Assembly: GCA_016859345.1 (NCBI GenBank)
Contig: CM029129.1
Coordinates: 13,698,866 to 13,762,865 of the forward strand
DNA: 64,000 nt
DNA from: Istiophorus platypterus
Lineage: Eukaryota > Chordata > Actinopteri > Istiophoriformes > Istiophoridae
Reading direction: 5' to 3'
Part shown: positions 26,201 through 39,114 of the stretch, piece by piece
How positions within the stretch are numbered: position 1 is the first letter of the stretch
Layout of the letters: every line of letters starts with the position of its first letter
Program-made: the position numbers and the translations under genes
Notes under the pieces: model-generated
Databases searched by the model: none
Seen by the model: only the letters and a program-made list of their open reading frames with translations
What the model was told of the DNA's origin: nothing

Positions 26201-26739
26201 GGATTAGCTATTTCTTTTTCAACAGGGATTTTTAACAGTTTGCTACATACATTTTTACAGTTCTTTTTAAAGCACGTTTCGGCATGAACGTCAATATGAT
26301 AGTGGCAATAGTAATCTATACAGCTGACAAATGAAAACTCTTCTTTGAATGTGTCTGACATGATTTTTACCCAAATTACCAAGTCAATTATTCTTAAGAA
26401 TACAGGTACTCTTTCTCCATTACTGAAAAGTCCGGAATCTATGAATATTTAATTACTAAAGTTTAACTACTGGACAAAAGATGTCTCCCACAACACTGAA
26501 TAATACAGGAGCTGTATATTAGACCGAAAGAATTTCTTTTAATCCAGGTGTGATGTCACAAATTGTGCTTGTCTTAAACTCAGATTAAAGATGGTCACAG
26601 AGAAAATGGGACTAATAATATTGGCAGAGTGTTCATCAGTAGTTGGTTTCACCTTGGCTCTTCTAGGTCCAGAGAATGTTTTATTTGTATTTTTCATTTG
26701 ATTTGTAGTAATATACATATATATACTTATATATATATA

Positions 26740-26890
26740 TATATATGTTTGTCCTGTCTGTACCACAACATTTAGATATTGAGATATTTCGGCAGATAGT
26801 AAATCCTGTCTGTACCGAATTTTGTGGATATCCTGTATCATGTCGCTCTGGACCAAAGTATTGGTCCAGCCCACCAGTAACTTGAAGCCT
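26740..26890 (+). repeat. Decayed short dispersed fish repeat
   Basis: It contains segments (CTGTACCGAATTTTGTGG, then GGACCAAAGT and GGTCCAGCC) that resemble the end of a non-autonomous repeat common in teleosts, where a CTGTACCAAATTTCATGG block precedes a GGACCAAAGTGGTGGACC palindrome. A TA microsatellite (about 26708-26746) lies immediately to the left. The family assignment is from memory. Confidence 0.45.
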
Positions 26891-26989
26891 TGCCACTAGC
26901 ATTTTCCAAAAAACAGATGTGCACCCAACAGCTCAAAGTCTGTTGTTTTAATAGTTTACATTACTAACCTCTATTCTACGAGGAACTAC

Positions 26990-27145
26990 GTCAGCCCTGG
27001 GTGTATGCGACTGTATGCATGCATTCTGCCTTGATATTGCCTTTTCCACTCCTGAAGAGCCCTTAATTGAAACACAGAAAGCGATTTGGCACAAGATGGA
27101 CAGGCCTATTAGATTTAGCTCTCTGTCAGCCAGGGTTGGCCAGTG
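26990..27145. other. Candidate conserved non-coding element
   Basis: A balanced-composition block without simple repeats, including CTTAATTGAAACACAG and GGCCTATTAGATTTAGCTC, set in AT-rich repeat-laden DNA. The appearance is that of vertebrate ultraconserved enhancers, but conservation cannot be tested from one sequence. Confidence 0.25.
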
Positions 27146-29089
27146 ATGCTTTATCGTTCCGCTAAAACCCAAACACTAAAACAACTGCCAGGCCCCGCTC
27201 TGGTCAAGAAAACCATTTCATTACCTGACAGCAGCCATATAGCAAGAGGAATTATGAGAGAGGTGTTGTGGCAGCCAGTAGCAGGGGGAGAGAAAAGTGT
27301 TGGAGACAGGGCTAAGTAGGGGCGGAGGAGTTTTGTGTAATTTTCATAATGGAGGCAATGGCAATGCAAGAGCAGAACGAGGTTCTTTGTCTTTCTGTTG
27401 CAGTAAAAATGCAAAGAGAAGATGAAGAGTTTGAATTCCAAATGCAGGTTTTCATTATTACACAGTCCTGAGAGCTGCCTTGACTAAATGAGCCTTTTGG
27501 AGATAAAGCGAAAGTTATTACCCTTAATTACCTTTGGTTTCAAAATAGTAACATAAGAGATGATTGTTCTTTTTAAATATTAAATAGTCAGCAGAGACTG
27601 ATTTTATGGGAAGGAAACCTTTTCTTCTGTCTTTTCTTTTTTAAATTCTTTAAACTGTGACTTATTTTTATAGATAGTTTCGTTCTCTGCACAGATACAT
27701 TTATATCAGTCCTTTTTTTCAAAAATAACTTCTTGAAAATAAAGCCCTTTGTAGATTAGGAAACAAGACTTCACAACAAGGATTTATTGTCTAATTTCAC
27801 ATAACATTCAGTACATGTTTAAATTAGGAAACCTGAATATTAGATAATGAAGGCTGCATTAATTAATTTTTCTGGCCACTTTGCGGCAACAGTAAAGACG
27901 AAACTGACACATTATCATCTTATAAGGTTGTTGTCATAAACGCTTTAGCAAACAACTTCTTATTTACAGATTTAGCAGACACAGAGTATTCTTCTGGAGT
28001 GGCATTTCTGGCGACCTTACAAATTTAAGTCCAATATCCACTCTCCCTTTAGCTCTGTTTCGGTGTCCACAGTCTCCTGAGGAAAACTTCTTGCTCATTG
28101 GTGCTGGGCAGGTGGCATGCAGATGGTCTATCAGAGCTATTTTTACTGAAAACATCTGCCTATTACGGCTTGAAATGAGGTTGATAAGAGCAGCATTTGT
28201 CGGTTGGAAAACTCACAGTCATTTGATCTACTGTTAATATAAAACTATTGATAAGTGTAGCTTTAAACTTGCTTGAAATTTGTCCTTGCAGTTTCCTTTA
28301 ATGCTGTGTTTAGTTGCTTCTTCTGGCAGTAGCTTTTATGTCTTTTATCGATTTTGCTTTTTTAGCCACGTCTAAGTTGGAATCGAGATATTTAATATCC
28401 ATGGAATGACCTTGTTTAAATGACTCTACATAAAAAATATAAACATAATAAACAACACTATTGACATAAACATAATGGGGGAAAACCACTGGAAATGCTC
28501 CAGTGACTCTCAGTAGCCTGTTGTTCCCAGTGATCAGGTAAAAGCCTCTAGTACATAAGCATGATTTATCAACTTCTCTCGCTTCATCCCCAAAGGGAAA
28601 CATTTAGCCAGAGTCTGTGATGTGTGAAGAGTTGAAGAGGAAGCAGAGATAGATAAATCTATAATCACCCAAAGCAGTTGTTAGCTGGCTCTATTGGAAA
28701 AACGATAGTGTGGCCAATTGGTTCTCTGTGCTGTAATGAACCTCTGTCTCCTGCTTTGTTTTTATTTCTGGCCTTTGCTTCACTGAGGGTTAGAAACACA
28801 GCTGAAAGACAAATTCCACCAAATGACATTGACATGGAGTGTTTTTAACCTTCATTCATCAAGATGAGCATCCAGTTTCTCAGCTTTTTTCGAGGAGTTT
28901 CTGGTTTACTAATAAGTTAATAATAAAGGAAAGGATAAATGCCAACATTCAGACAACCTTTATGATATATTGTTACTCATATTGCTGTAGTGGAGGTATG
29001 ATGTAATTAGTGCTGCTGTGACTGTCAATAGTGATCAATATTTATAAAACAACTGTTAAAAGGAAGGTAAAAGATAAACTATCGCAGTG

Positions 29090-29300
29090 CCTTGTTCCTG
29101 TGAAACATAATAAACCTCATGCAATTCCCAGTATAGATTCTCCCAACTTCAACCGAAGCAGAGGCCGAATGAGCGAGAATAAGTGAAAACCGTGCAGAGC
29201 CTTGAAATACACAGACCCTTCTCACAGTGGGCGTGACCTGTCAAACACAGGTGTAACTAATCCCATTAATGGTTGCGTTCAGTTGACCGGTCTCATTGAG
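29090..29300 (+). repeat. Short dispersed-repeat relic
   Basis: Two matches elsewhere in the window suggest a repeat. The part around 29146-29196 (CCCAACTTCAACCGAAGCAG and onward) aligns loosely with 34147-34200. The part around 29246-29271 (ACAGGTGTAACTAAT, then CATTAA) reappears inverted at about 48391-48415. The family is not identified with certainty. Confidence 0.35.
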
Positions 29301-30019
29301 TACATGTTTAAAGTCGCAGTGTTAGTAACACAAACGAAGCATAACCTTCCAACCAAATGTGTTTTTAATTTTTTAATTTTTTTTTTCATATATACTCTTG
29401 AAATGTTGGTATCTATAAATGTATGTTTATTTTATCAGTTCTTAATGGTTCAAATGTGGTTTGTGGAGGGGGCAAATGAAAACTTTGGAATTACGTTCGC
29501 TGTGTGTTATGACTGCTATTAATAAGAACAAATAAACAAATTCTAATTAGAATTTACTAGGATCAATAAATTATTATGGTATTGGCCTTTGTTTTTATTA
29601 CCCTTGTTACTAAAAGTAGGAAATAACTATTCATGGCAAATCATTTCATTGAATTTACTGATTTTCAAAAGGAAATAAAGTATAAGGTGTTAAAGTCTGT
29701 CTGATGTGTTTGATTTCTTTTTGGTTTGATGCCTTGTTGACTGCCTTACTGAGCTGAACAAATAATCATGTCAATATGAAACAACAATGATTATTATATC
29801 GTCATTATTATAGAATTCTTTGAAACTGCAACCAACTTTAGGAAATTACATTTATATACTACTAATTTGGCTTGTCAGTTATGTTTTGTTTGGAAATATA
29901 GTTGCAACAATGATTAAGTTATGCTTCTCCAGTCAAGGAGGTTCTCTGTTTTTGTTCAGCACAGAAAGTGTAAGGAGATGGTTGGGCCCTGCAAAGCACC
30001 AGAGTTTAACACTAGAGAC

Positions 30020-30110
30020 TGGGTTTTACATGCTGGTTAGGTTTAGGGCAACAAAAACACTATATTAGTGAAAGATTTTGGTTTGGGGTTAATGTTGTTA
30101 TAATGTCTGG
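30020..30110 (+). repeat. Dispersed repeat, GGTTAGGTTTA type
   Basis: The plus-strand copy GGTTAGGTTTAGGGCAACAA is followed by a GGTTTGGGGTTA block. It is the best-preserved copy of the family in this window. Confidence 0.5.
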
Positions 30111-31850
30111 TGTCTTCACTTTGTCAATATTTAACCACAATATTTCCCTAACCTTATAATATTGAAAAAAAAAACAAAACCTACTTCCTGCAGCATTCAA
30201 TTAAAAAAATATGGCTGTCATGATTAGTATTATATTCAGGGAGACAGGGGGGAAGTATGTAGACAAACAAATGCTGCTCATGACTTTAACCAACAGGCAT
30301 GTTTTTTGTAGTCCTCTCACCTCTGTGAATAAATTTGTCTGCGGCAAACCTCCTCTTCACTCCATAGTTGCTGTATTTTCATCTGATTTTTGATTCTCTG
30401 TGGATCCACAGGGTGACATATTGCAGAGGTCAGCTACAGAAAGGTGTCGCCGAGGTCTGGCAGTGCTGCGCGGATTCGACGTCTTTCTCGGGGAAACCTG
30501 CAGTCTTTGAGAGCTATCCATATAATAAGCCGAATGTAGTCAGCCTCTCGGACTTATTAAAGTGCCACTGACCATGCAAAATTTATTCTGTGCAAAATCA
30601 GACTTTATAAAATTTGAAAATATCCAATTAAAAAAAAGAAAATATAAAAGCTTTTAGAAAAATATCATGTTATTGATCCAACACCTTAACCAATAAGCTG
30701 TTTCCCTTCATGCACAACTGTGCAATAAAATTAAGGATGGTGTCATCATGCAGCCATATTATTAACATTACCTCAGCTTAGTTTTTAAAAAAAAGGTTGC
30801 ACTCACCTTAATTAGTTACTGATTTAATGCAAAAATCTCTGAAGACACCAAGCGTCCTAAATCAAAAACACCTGCAATGTTATGTTACCAACACGTGGAT
30901 GCGGGGTATGGTTAAAATGCTCACGGATGACCAGTGAGCTGGGGCCTCTACGCTCAGTGAGGTGTGCACCCCCTTCCTGCTGTTTTTCAGATTCCCTGTT
31001 GTGACTGCAGAGCTCTTTCAGCACAAAGTGTTTGAAAGCTTTGTGGAGCACAGAGCACGCTGAGTGAACTTTACATTGTTTACGCTTTAGCCTGTCGGGA
31101 CTCCAGATGCTTATGGGTGCAGATTTCTTCATATTTAAAAAAAAAATTGGGAGATCCAAGCTGATGTTAAAAATGAAAGAACATTAACAAAAACATGTTA
31201 ACTTTACATTTAGACAATATCAACCATTAGCAAGACATAAATAAATAAATAAAACAATTAAGTAATTAAACAGGATGCGAAGCTGATGGTGAAAAGAATA
31301 ACTAGCTTGCCTGTGACCTCCCCAACATGGTGAGCCACAAGCCCTGATTAAGTGCTATGAACTACAATAGCTTTTGAACATTATTCTTCCATAGAAATAT
31401 CTGGTGTGGAAAACTTCAATTATCCTGTTGTCATGACGATTATATGTACACCAAGGAGGGTTAAGAGCACAACACGTCAGAGATCAAATCCTGTTTAAAC
31501 AGATGTCAAAGAGATGTGGTAGAGAGTCTGAGCCCCAAATGGATTCGATAGAGCGTGTGTTTCTTTGGTGGCTAGATTGCCTAGACAATGTAGCAACCGA
31601 TACATAAAGAACAATTAAATCAGCATGAATAAAGCCCAGGAGCCTTACAGTCAGAATCCAATGGCGCTGATCACAAACCACCCCCACCATGACGTCACGG
31701 GGATCACCTCCAATTATGCAACATCGTACAATAACACTGAAAAACCTCCTTACTGTCCACAGTGTGAGCACATTTACTATCACTTCACTAGTGAAAACGA
31801 CTCGTCGGGGCCAATCTTGCTCCACAAAATCTCTCGCTCTTCCCCAGCAG

Positions 31851-31949
31851 GGGTACACGGTGGAGATGCAGGGGAGGGGTACATGGTGGAGATGCAGGGG
31901 AGGGGTACATGGTGGAGATGCAGGGGAGGGGTACACAGCGGAGAAGCAG
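31851..31949 (+). repeat. 26-bp minisatellite, about 3.8 copies
   Basis: Units begin at 31851, 31877, 31903 and 31929, with core GGGTACATGGTGGAGATGCA. The second and third units are identical, the first differs by one base, and the last is degenerate and partial. The 26-bp period is not a multiple of three, so the overlapping open frames on both strands are artefacts of the repeat. Confidence 0.95.
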
Positions 31950-33070
31950 TGGTCCTGGGCGTATAGTTGGCTTGGTTGGCTTTACCCTTCTCTAACACAA
32001 AATCTTCTCCTTTCCCTTCTAATTGCATAATAGTAAATGACCCCAGCATTTAACTCTGCATCTTCCTGCCCTTTCTCTGGTTCTGCCATATGTTATGGTC
32101 AATTCCTCGCTTGCCAACTTGAAAGTCATTGTAATGGTGCCTTCTCCTCCCTCTCTTGCTTTCACCCTGTGTTTGTCCATGCTCCCCTCGGCAGTAGTGT
32201 AGTTTAGAAGTAGTGTCTGAATACCAGGAGACAACGATTCTTGACCAAGGAAGGCCTCTAAATGATCAACAAAAAAATGGACACACTCGGCAAAATTTCA
32301 GCACATCAGATGACACTTTTGGTCTTAAGTTGATAGGCTTCTGTTCATTTTATAGAGTAGTCAATCATGATACAAATATACTGGTGGCCCCATTTGGTTG
32401 AGGTCAGTTGGCCCACAAGAGCCAACCCCACAAGTTCAAGTAGCTCAGTTATATATCTGTGAAAAGACGACATGTTATGGAAAGATGACATGTTATGGAA
32501 ATGTGTCCTTACTCTGTGGAAAATAAATCCAATATCAATGCAGTCACTTACAAATTTGGAAAGAATTTTGTATGTCATTTTCCATCAGAGGGCAATAGTT
32601 TTTTTCTTTCTTTAAGGCAACGCTAACCACTGTTTTCTCCATCTCCATATTCACCCTGTATCTGTCTGCAGCGTATATAGTGAAGCTGCTGATTTGTGAT
32701 TTGTGTACTTGAATGGAGCATAGTTTGAAATGACAAGGCCTATGACTTATGCTTAATGGTATGGTTTCCATATCTCCTCTCTATAAGTGGTCCTTGGATG
32801 TGGAGTCTATAGGATAGGTATTATGCCTCAGGAAGTCTGTACCTGACAGTTCTATCCCTATTCCTATCTAATTCTGCCTGAGTATTATCCTATGTCAAGT
32901 CTATCCCTATGTAATCCTATTCCGATCTATCCTATTTAAATACTTCTGCACTATTTCACTATTTTCCCCTCCCTTCTGTTTTCTGAGCTATCCTCCCCTC
33001 CTTTGATTACCCTTAACTTACCTGAACTTCTTACCTAACCGTTCTTAAGCCACCTGAAACACTTTCAAGC

Positions 33071-33072
<2 letters not shown>

Positions 33073-33134
<62 letters not shown>
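33073..33134 (+). repeat. (AC)31 microsatellite
   Basis: Uninterrupted AC dinucleotide run. Confidence 0.97.
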
Positions 33135-33139
<5 letters not shown>

Positions 33140-33683
33140 TATATTCTTTCTCACCTAATTACTTTGCATTACCCTTATAAGGTGTGGGTGTTGTTGAGGT
33201 AGTTAAATTTTTGCCTAATTAAGTACATGTTGAATTGCAGTTTCCAAGATTAGGTTATTTGGCACCAGTGGGTAAATGCCTCAACAATAAATAGTAAAAC
33301 AGTTACTTAATCACAAAAAGGTTTCTATAAGCAGCTAGTTTGTGTGACCACTCTGTGCATTTTTAGCAAAAACAAAAGCAATTTCCTTTGAGGTGGTCAC
33401 GCTTGTGTAATCTTCATAACACATGGGTTTTGCTATGTAAGGCATTCATTTGTCTTTGAGGTTGCTATTGAGCAGGAAGTGTCTGTCTGTGTTAAGCTGT
33501 GTCTATCAATGGTTAACACAGTTCAATTTCCTGAATCATTAACAGCTGTTAAACAGCAGATAGAGTAAACAAGATTTATGTGGATAAAGCAGGGCATCAG
33601 TTGAGCAGCGCAACGAGGGAGGTGCCTGACTGAGCTTTATATTGCTTTTATATTGCTATTTGAATCTAGTCCTGGGGCTATGT

Positions 33684-33684
33684 T

Positions 33685-33761
<77 letters not shown>

Positions 33762-33770
33762 ATATATATC
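33684..33770 (+). repeat. (GT)n-(TA)n compound microsatellite
   Basis: A short GT run passes directly into about 62 bp of TA (33698-33759), then a further interrupted TATC/TA part. The Tyr-Ile open frame across it is an artefact. Confidence 0.95.
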
Positions 33771-34129
33771 TAAAGTACGTTGGATATATTGCCCAGCATA
33801 TTTTGTATTGTTATGTGTTGATTGTTACGTTTTTTTCCACGAGGTCCTCAATATCTAAGCACACCCCACAGACATACAAATAGACCTGCTATTTGCAAAA
33901 ATTATGAAATGGCAACATCTGGATAGAGACATCAGAATAGAAAAAGGACCACCAGCTAAACTGGAACAATGGTATTCTGTCTATAATATTTGTTGGTCAT
34001 TTTTGTTTCATTTTCTGAGTCTCTATTTCTGGCTTGTTATAAAGCTATAGGAGGGTAGTTGTATATATTTGATCATCAGTTGTGTGCACAGGCTGCAAAG
34101 TGCCCAACTGGACCATGCAATCATTTAAT

Positions 34130-34210
34130 AATATTCATGTAACTCCTCTCAACTTCAAGCTGAGCAGAGAACACTAAACAAGATGAGGAAGTGAATACAC
34201 CTGTATGGCT
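34130..34210 (+). repeat. Possible second copy of the 29.1-kb dispersed repeat
   Basis: TCTCAACTTCAAGCTGAGCA and the following 30 bp align at roughly two thirds identity with 29144-29196. The divergence is high, so the relationship is tentative. Confidence 0.3.
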
Positions 34211-37200
34211 GTGCTGAGACTTAAAGAAATTTAATTAATACCTATAAGTGCTTGGGATTCAGTCCAATCTGTGCAGTAGTGCCACATTGTCAAACAGTAA
34301 CTATTTTGCTGATTGCACCAACTAACAGCATCCAAAACCAATCTTATGTGTCCAAGCCATATTCAATGCTAAAACTTGATTTTTCAAATGCTGCTGTGAC
34401 TCTCTTTCCCTGAATTGAGCCTCTCAGGCTGCAACGTCTCTTTGACTGCAAATCAAAAAGAAGAAGAAAGCTGAGCTCAGCAGAAGTCAAAATTTAACTT
34501 AATTGTTTTGGCAACAAGGTAATGACACTTTTTTGGGTAAACACAACACAACAACTGTGTCTTTTATCTTCTTTTATTTTCTTTTGTCTGTTCATCCAGC
34601 AGGTCGTTGTGTTTGCAGTTCAATTGCTTTATTGCACCTCAAGTGCCATTTTTATGGAAACCAAAGATAGCCTCAAAATATAGTTAATTAAAAACACTGG
34701 TACCTCCTCCAGATTCTTTTTACTTAGGTGCAAGCAATTAGTTATTAAATGTAAACAGACTAGGCAGCAAAAAATACTTGGTTTAATGGAAAATATCAAT
34801 AGTCATAATAACCCCAGTGGTTATAAGCTACGGTTGTTTTAAACTGTTTCAATATGTATTTTCAGGTTTCTGTTTATATTGCAATCTCCGGGCAATGCAA
34901 AATGCATGAGCTAAAGCTGCATTGATACCAATACACATGACAATTCTCTACAATCATGTAAGTAAGTAAATAAAACTCGCAGTCCTTCCACTATTAATTC
35001 TAGCAGAGGAGAGTCAGGCAGTGGACTGACAGTAAATACTGAGGAACTAATACTAAAAAAAAACCCAAGGAAGAGAGAAAACTAAAGAGAAGAGGATCAC
35101 ATGGAGGAGTGGGATAGTTAAAGAGTGGTAAATCTGCTGCAGGATAATATGTGATAATGCAGATTATCCATTTAAATAAAGGAAAAAAGTCAGTGAACTG
35201 TATTTTCCTGATACTATTCACGTATCTACACACAATGAACATGTTATTAAAATTCAATATTACTTTGACTATTTCAGTAAAAAGAATAAATACTTCTGTG
35301 ATGCACCTCTCAAACCCACCTAGCAAAATTAGGACATAAAGCACAATTAAATCTCAATGAAGCAAGAATATTATCTAAAATTACCCCTCAGTGAGCCTGC
35401 TGAACAGAATAGCTTCCTTTACCTAATACATACATCAACTTACACAGAGTTAATTTCAGTTATTTTGTATTGGAAATGGTTCAAATGTCTGTTTGAAGGA
35501 AATGATGAATAAAAAATGCACATAATGGAAGATTCTGCAACTCCAATGTCAGTGTTGAGTTCCAGTGCAGGACGTACAGTGCCCTTTGTTAGAATGCCCA
35601 TTACTTAGCATAGTAGAGACTAAGCATTTGGAGGTCAGAGTGTTGGATGGGTGTATAGTGACTTTGACTTTTATATAGGAGAACTGAGACAAACAGGAAT
35701 CAAGGTTTGCCCAAAACACGATCCCTCCTTAAGCTTAAACATAGAAAGCAATGAAAATGTTGCGATTTCAAGGAACCTGGGGTTTTGCAGAGTTTTCCAC
35801 TAGCAGTGTTGTAGTCTGGTAAAAACACACAACAATGAAAAAAGCTACCTTTGATACATTCAGAGGAAGCTGCACTCAACAGTCGTGGTGGTGCCACTTC
35901 ACTGTCTATGTCCTAAGGAGGACATTCAGGCCAGAGTAGTCTGTTGTTCACAAACCTCTGGGTAAGGCTGTGTTCAGACTGTCTTTAGCCCTGCATGGGA
36001 AGAAAACACCCCCTCATTCATCCGAACGAAACCAGTTTAATGATGCAACAGAGAGGTAAAAAAAATAAAAATAAACCTGGTCTCACTTCTAGCAACAACA
36101 ACAACAGCAAGATGCTGCGTTGGCTGATAATTCATGTGGTGTAACATTTTTTTTTTTTTTTTTCCGTGCTAACAAACTGTGTCACTAGTAGGAAATAAAA
36201 CTGTTTCATACATATACAAATACTCAGGGTATTGGTAAAATTGGTAAAAAAAAACAACAACAAACAAAAAAACCCCAAAACATGCTCATTTGTTTCATTA
36301 ACTGGCTAGTTATGTTGTGCATATCTGAAAACCAGAGGCTAGAAACAAGACAATACTTTGCTAAGAGAATAAATCAGAATTCAAATCCTCCCTCTACCCT
36401 TATGCCATGATGTCTTTTGAGACATCTCTATGTATTTAACCATTAGTGGACTCCACTTCTCCAGGTGACCTCCAACGCGATGCCAGCTGCGGTTGCTGGA
36501 AGACCTGTAAAATGAAATTGGTGTCATATAGAGGGCACAGCGATCCCCCCGAGACTCTGACTACTTCTGGTTTCCACTTTAACACGGCAGCTGTTGTGGT
36601 GGCATCACTTGCAGTGCCAGCATTGCTTTTGACTGGTGACCAACAGATGCTAATAAGGAAAATCGACGGTGGGAGGGAGCGCTGGATTTTTTCAGAGATG
36701 TGTGAAGGCAGTCACCTGAGGCAGGTCAGAAGCAGGAATGGAGCCAGGCATTAGCTTCATAAGGACTGGTATATTAGCTAAATGGCGGCCTGTTAAAGCA
36801 TTCAGACAGTAGCTTGACATCAAGACATTAATGTATTATTGCTTATTAGTACAGCCATGTGTTCCAGGCTCAGGGACCGGGGCTCACATGCAGCATGTGG
36901 TTTTGTTTATATTGTCAGCTGTTTTTTAAATATGAGGACATTTTTAATGCAAGGGGGAATTATTAATTTTACCATCTTTAGCGGTTGAAAACCAATTTTG
37001 GTGGTCAAGGGAAATATATCAAAAGTTTGTCATAGAATGTATCACTTTGCTAAAGCAAAATTTCTTGTCATTCTATTTTGAGCAAGGAGCAAAGGCCCCC
37101 GTCACTTGATAAAATCTGAGCATACATCACACATATGTGGTGCCTCTTAATCCTTTTTAGATTTGAATGCGAGAGTCCCCCGTTGACCTAGAGGAGAAAA

Positions 37201-38094
37201 AAAACATATCTGTAAAGTTAATCTTCTTTTAGAAAATATTTTTACATGCATTTTAATCTGTATAATCAAATGCATCCTCCACAAACAAATAAAAAAAAAT
37301 TGTCACACAAAATTAGCTGCCTTTTTTTGAGTGACATTTTTGGTTCGTTATTGGAATTTAAGTGTGTGACTGATCATGTACGATTTAACGTGCTCAGATA
37401 TTCATAGATTAACTCTATGCGTGTATGGTTGACTAGTTTGTTTTTGTCTCTCCCGTCAGGATATTTAGGTCTAGCTTTTTGGGAGGGAGGATGTTGGACC
37501 TCTGGTGGCTTTGTTTTCACTTTGTGAAATTTGTACTGATCAAAGAAGCAATGTTTAAAACAAAGTGGTGCAACTCCTTCAAAACCAATGCTCAGTTCTA
37601 GTTAATGTGTATGTGTAAAGCCTGAATGGCCAGATGTCTGTATATGAAACACAGGGAAAATCTGCGTCTTTCTTTTAATTTGTGTAAACAAGTAACACGT
37701 AACACGTAACTGTGTGTAATTAGGGCCTGATCTATTATGGGCAGGCTGCCCTCCCAGCGCCTCTACATGTAAAGGTGACCTCAGTGGGTTCAGATCAATA
37801 CTGGGATTTATCTGAGCTTGCCAAGTTCAGAAGATGTGATTATGTTGTGATACTGCCCAGACACAGACACAGACACTTACACAGACACAATAAATGAAGA
37901 AACAGAATCCTAAAACATTTAAATAAGCAACAGTTCCACCCTACCTGAGAACATTTGTCTATTAAATAGATAACATATAATAGATATGAATAGAGGAATA
38001 TACGTCAATTGTGTTATAAAACAGAGAAATGAAACATAGCAATAGTGCTGTTTAGTGTGCTTGTAAGTTTTGGCACCACATACACATACACATA

Positions 38095-38139
38095 CATGCA
38101 CACATACACACACAAACACACACACACACACACACACAC
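38095..38139 (+). repeat. (CA)n microsatellite
   Basis: CA-rich run with a few interruptions on its left side. Confidence 0.9.
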
Positions 38140-38231
38140 TTTCTGAAGCCACTATGTGTTTTAGATTTAGCCAACCAATTGAATCAATCTGCACTCAGGT
38201 TTCCTTTTCTTTTTACACATTTATTAAAAAT

Positions 38232-38905
38232 GAAAACTGAAATCTCACATTTATATAAATTATTCAGACCCTTTGCTGTGGAGTACAAAATTGTTGTCGA
38301 ATGCATCCTTTTCGTGTTAAGCATTCTTGAGATGTGTCTGGACCTTGACTTGAGACCATTTTTGGGAATTGAATTGATTGGACATAGTTTAGAAAGCCAG
38401 ACACTGCATATAAGGGTGAAAACCAAGCCATGAAATTCAAGAAACTCTCTGTAGACCTCCATGATAAAACCGTGGTGAGGCATAGATCAGGTCACGGGTA
38501 GTAAACTATTTCTAAAGTATTGAATGTTCCCAGGGACACAGAGGCCTTGATAATTCTGAAATGAAAGAAGACTGGAACCACCAGGACTCTTTCTTGAGTT
38601 GACCATCTGGCTAAATTTAGCATACAGGCACTGGTACACTGGGACACTGGTAAGAACTGAGGGAAGCATGAATGCAGCCAAATACAGAAAGGTCACTGAT
38701 GAAAACTCACCCCAGAGACTGGGGCGCCAGTTCACCTTTCAGCATGATGACAATGATCCGAAGCAAACAGCCAAGACGACGCTGGAGTGGCTTTGGGACA
38801 AGTCTCTGACTGTCCCTGTGTGGCCCAGACGTAAATCCCGTAGAACAGAAACCTGAAGATGGCAGGTCGAGGACGATTCCCATCCACTCTGTAAATGACA
38901 GATTT
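38232..38905 (+). mobile_element. Degenerate, internally deleted Tc1-like DNA transposon
   Basis: The left block (38232-38623) follows the known salmonid/teleost Tc1-like element from its end (TTATTCAGACCCTTTGCTGT), through the AAAACCAAGCCATG transposase start (ATG at 38430), to the GACTGGAACCACCAGGACTC region. The sequence then jumps to the later part of the transposase gene, covering FQHDDNDPKQTAKTTLEWL and WDKSL (about 38632-38905). About half the transposase gene is missing, including most of the DNA-binding region and the first catalytic Asp region. The frame from 38430 stops after 23 codons. The right inverted repeat is not evident. This is a dead relic. Confidence 0.85.
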
Positions 38906-39040
38906 CAGTTTTTTTGGGAAAATAGCCTTTTTATCCATTCATAATTAAATCTACAGGTAACAGGAAGACATAGTAATAAACTGAATGTTTGACCGAGATG
39001 AGCTCCTAACAACTTTAATGGAAAACACAGAACTGCTTAA

Positions 39041-39047
39041 ACACACA

Positions 39048-39112
<65 letters not shown>
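39041..39112 (+). repeat. (AC)n microsatellite
   Basis: About 70 bp of AC with an early interruption. Confidence 0.95.

Positions 39113-39114
<2 letters not shown>

Larger units (their letters stand above)
16402..26740. other. Gene desert, left part
   Basis: AT-rich DNA on both strands with no exon series, RNA gene or intact mobile element. The open frames are short and their translations look random or low-complexity. It holds a GT-rich stretch (20345-20412), small homopolymer runs, and a weak copy of the GGTTAGGTTTA-type repeat on the minus strand (about 23290-23380). A GC-richer block at 19550-19920, with long stretches free of simple repeats, might be a conserved non-coding element. Confidence 0.55.
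26891..38231. other. Gene desert, central-left part
   Basis: No supported gene. It contains dispersed-repeat relics, a 26-bp minisatellite, CA and TA microsatellites and a T run near 36151-36173. Open frames on both strands are short and unlike proteins. The 102-codon frame at 36446-36754 has no recognisable domain or splice context. Confidence 0.5.

Noticed and set aside
31484..32049. Open frames of 89-150 codons on both strands
   Set aside because: They owe part of their length to the 26-bp minisatellite and its flanks. No family resemblance was found.
36446..36754. A 102-codon + strand frame
   Set aside because: It has no recognisable domain, start context or neighbouring splice-linked exon, and its length is within chance for this window.
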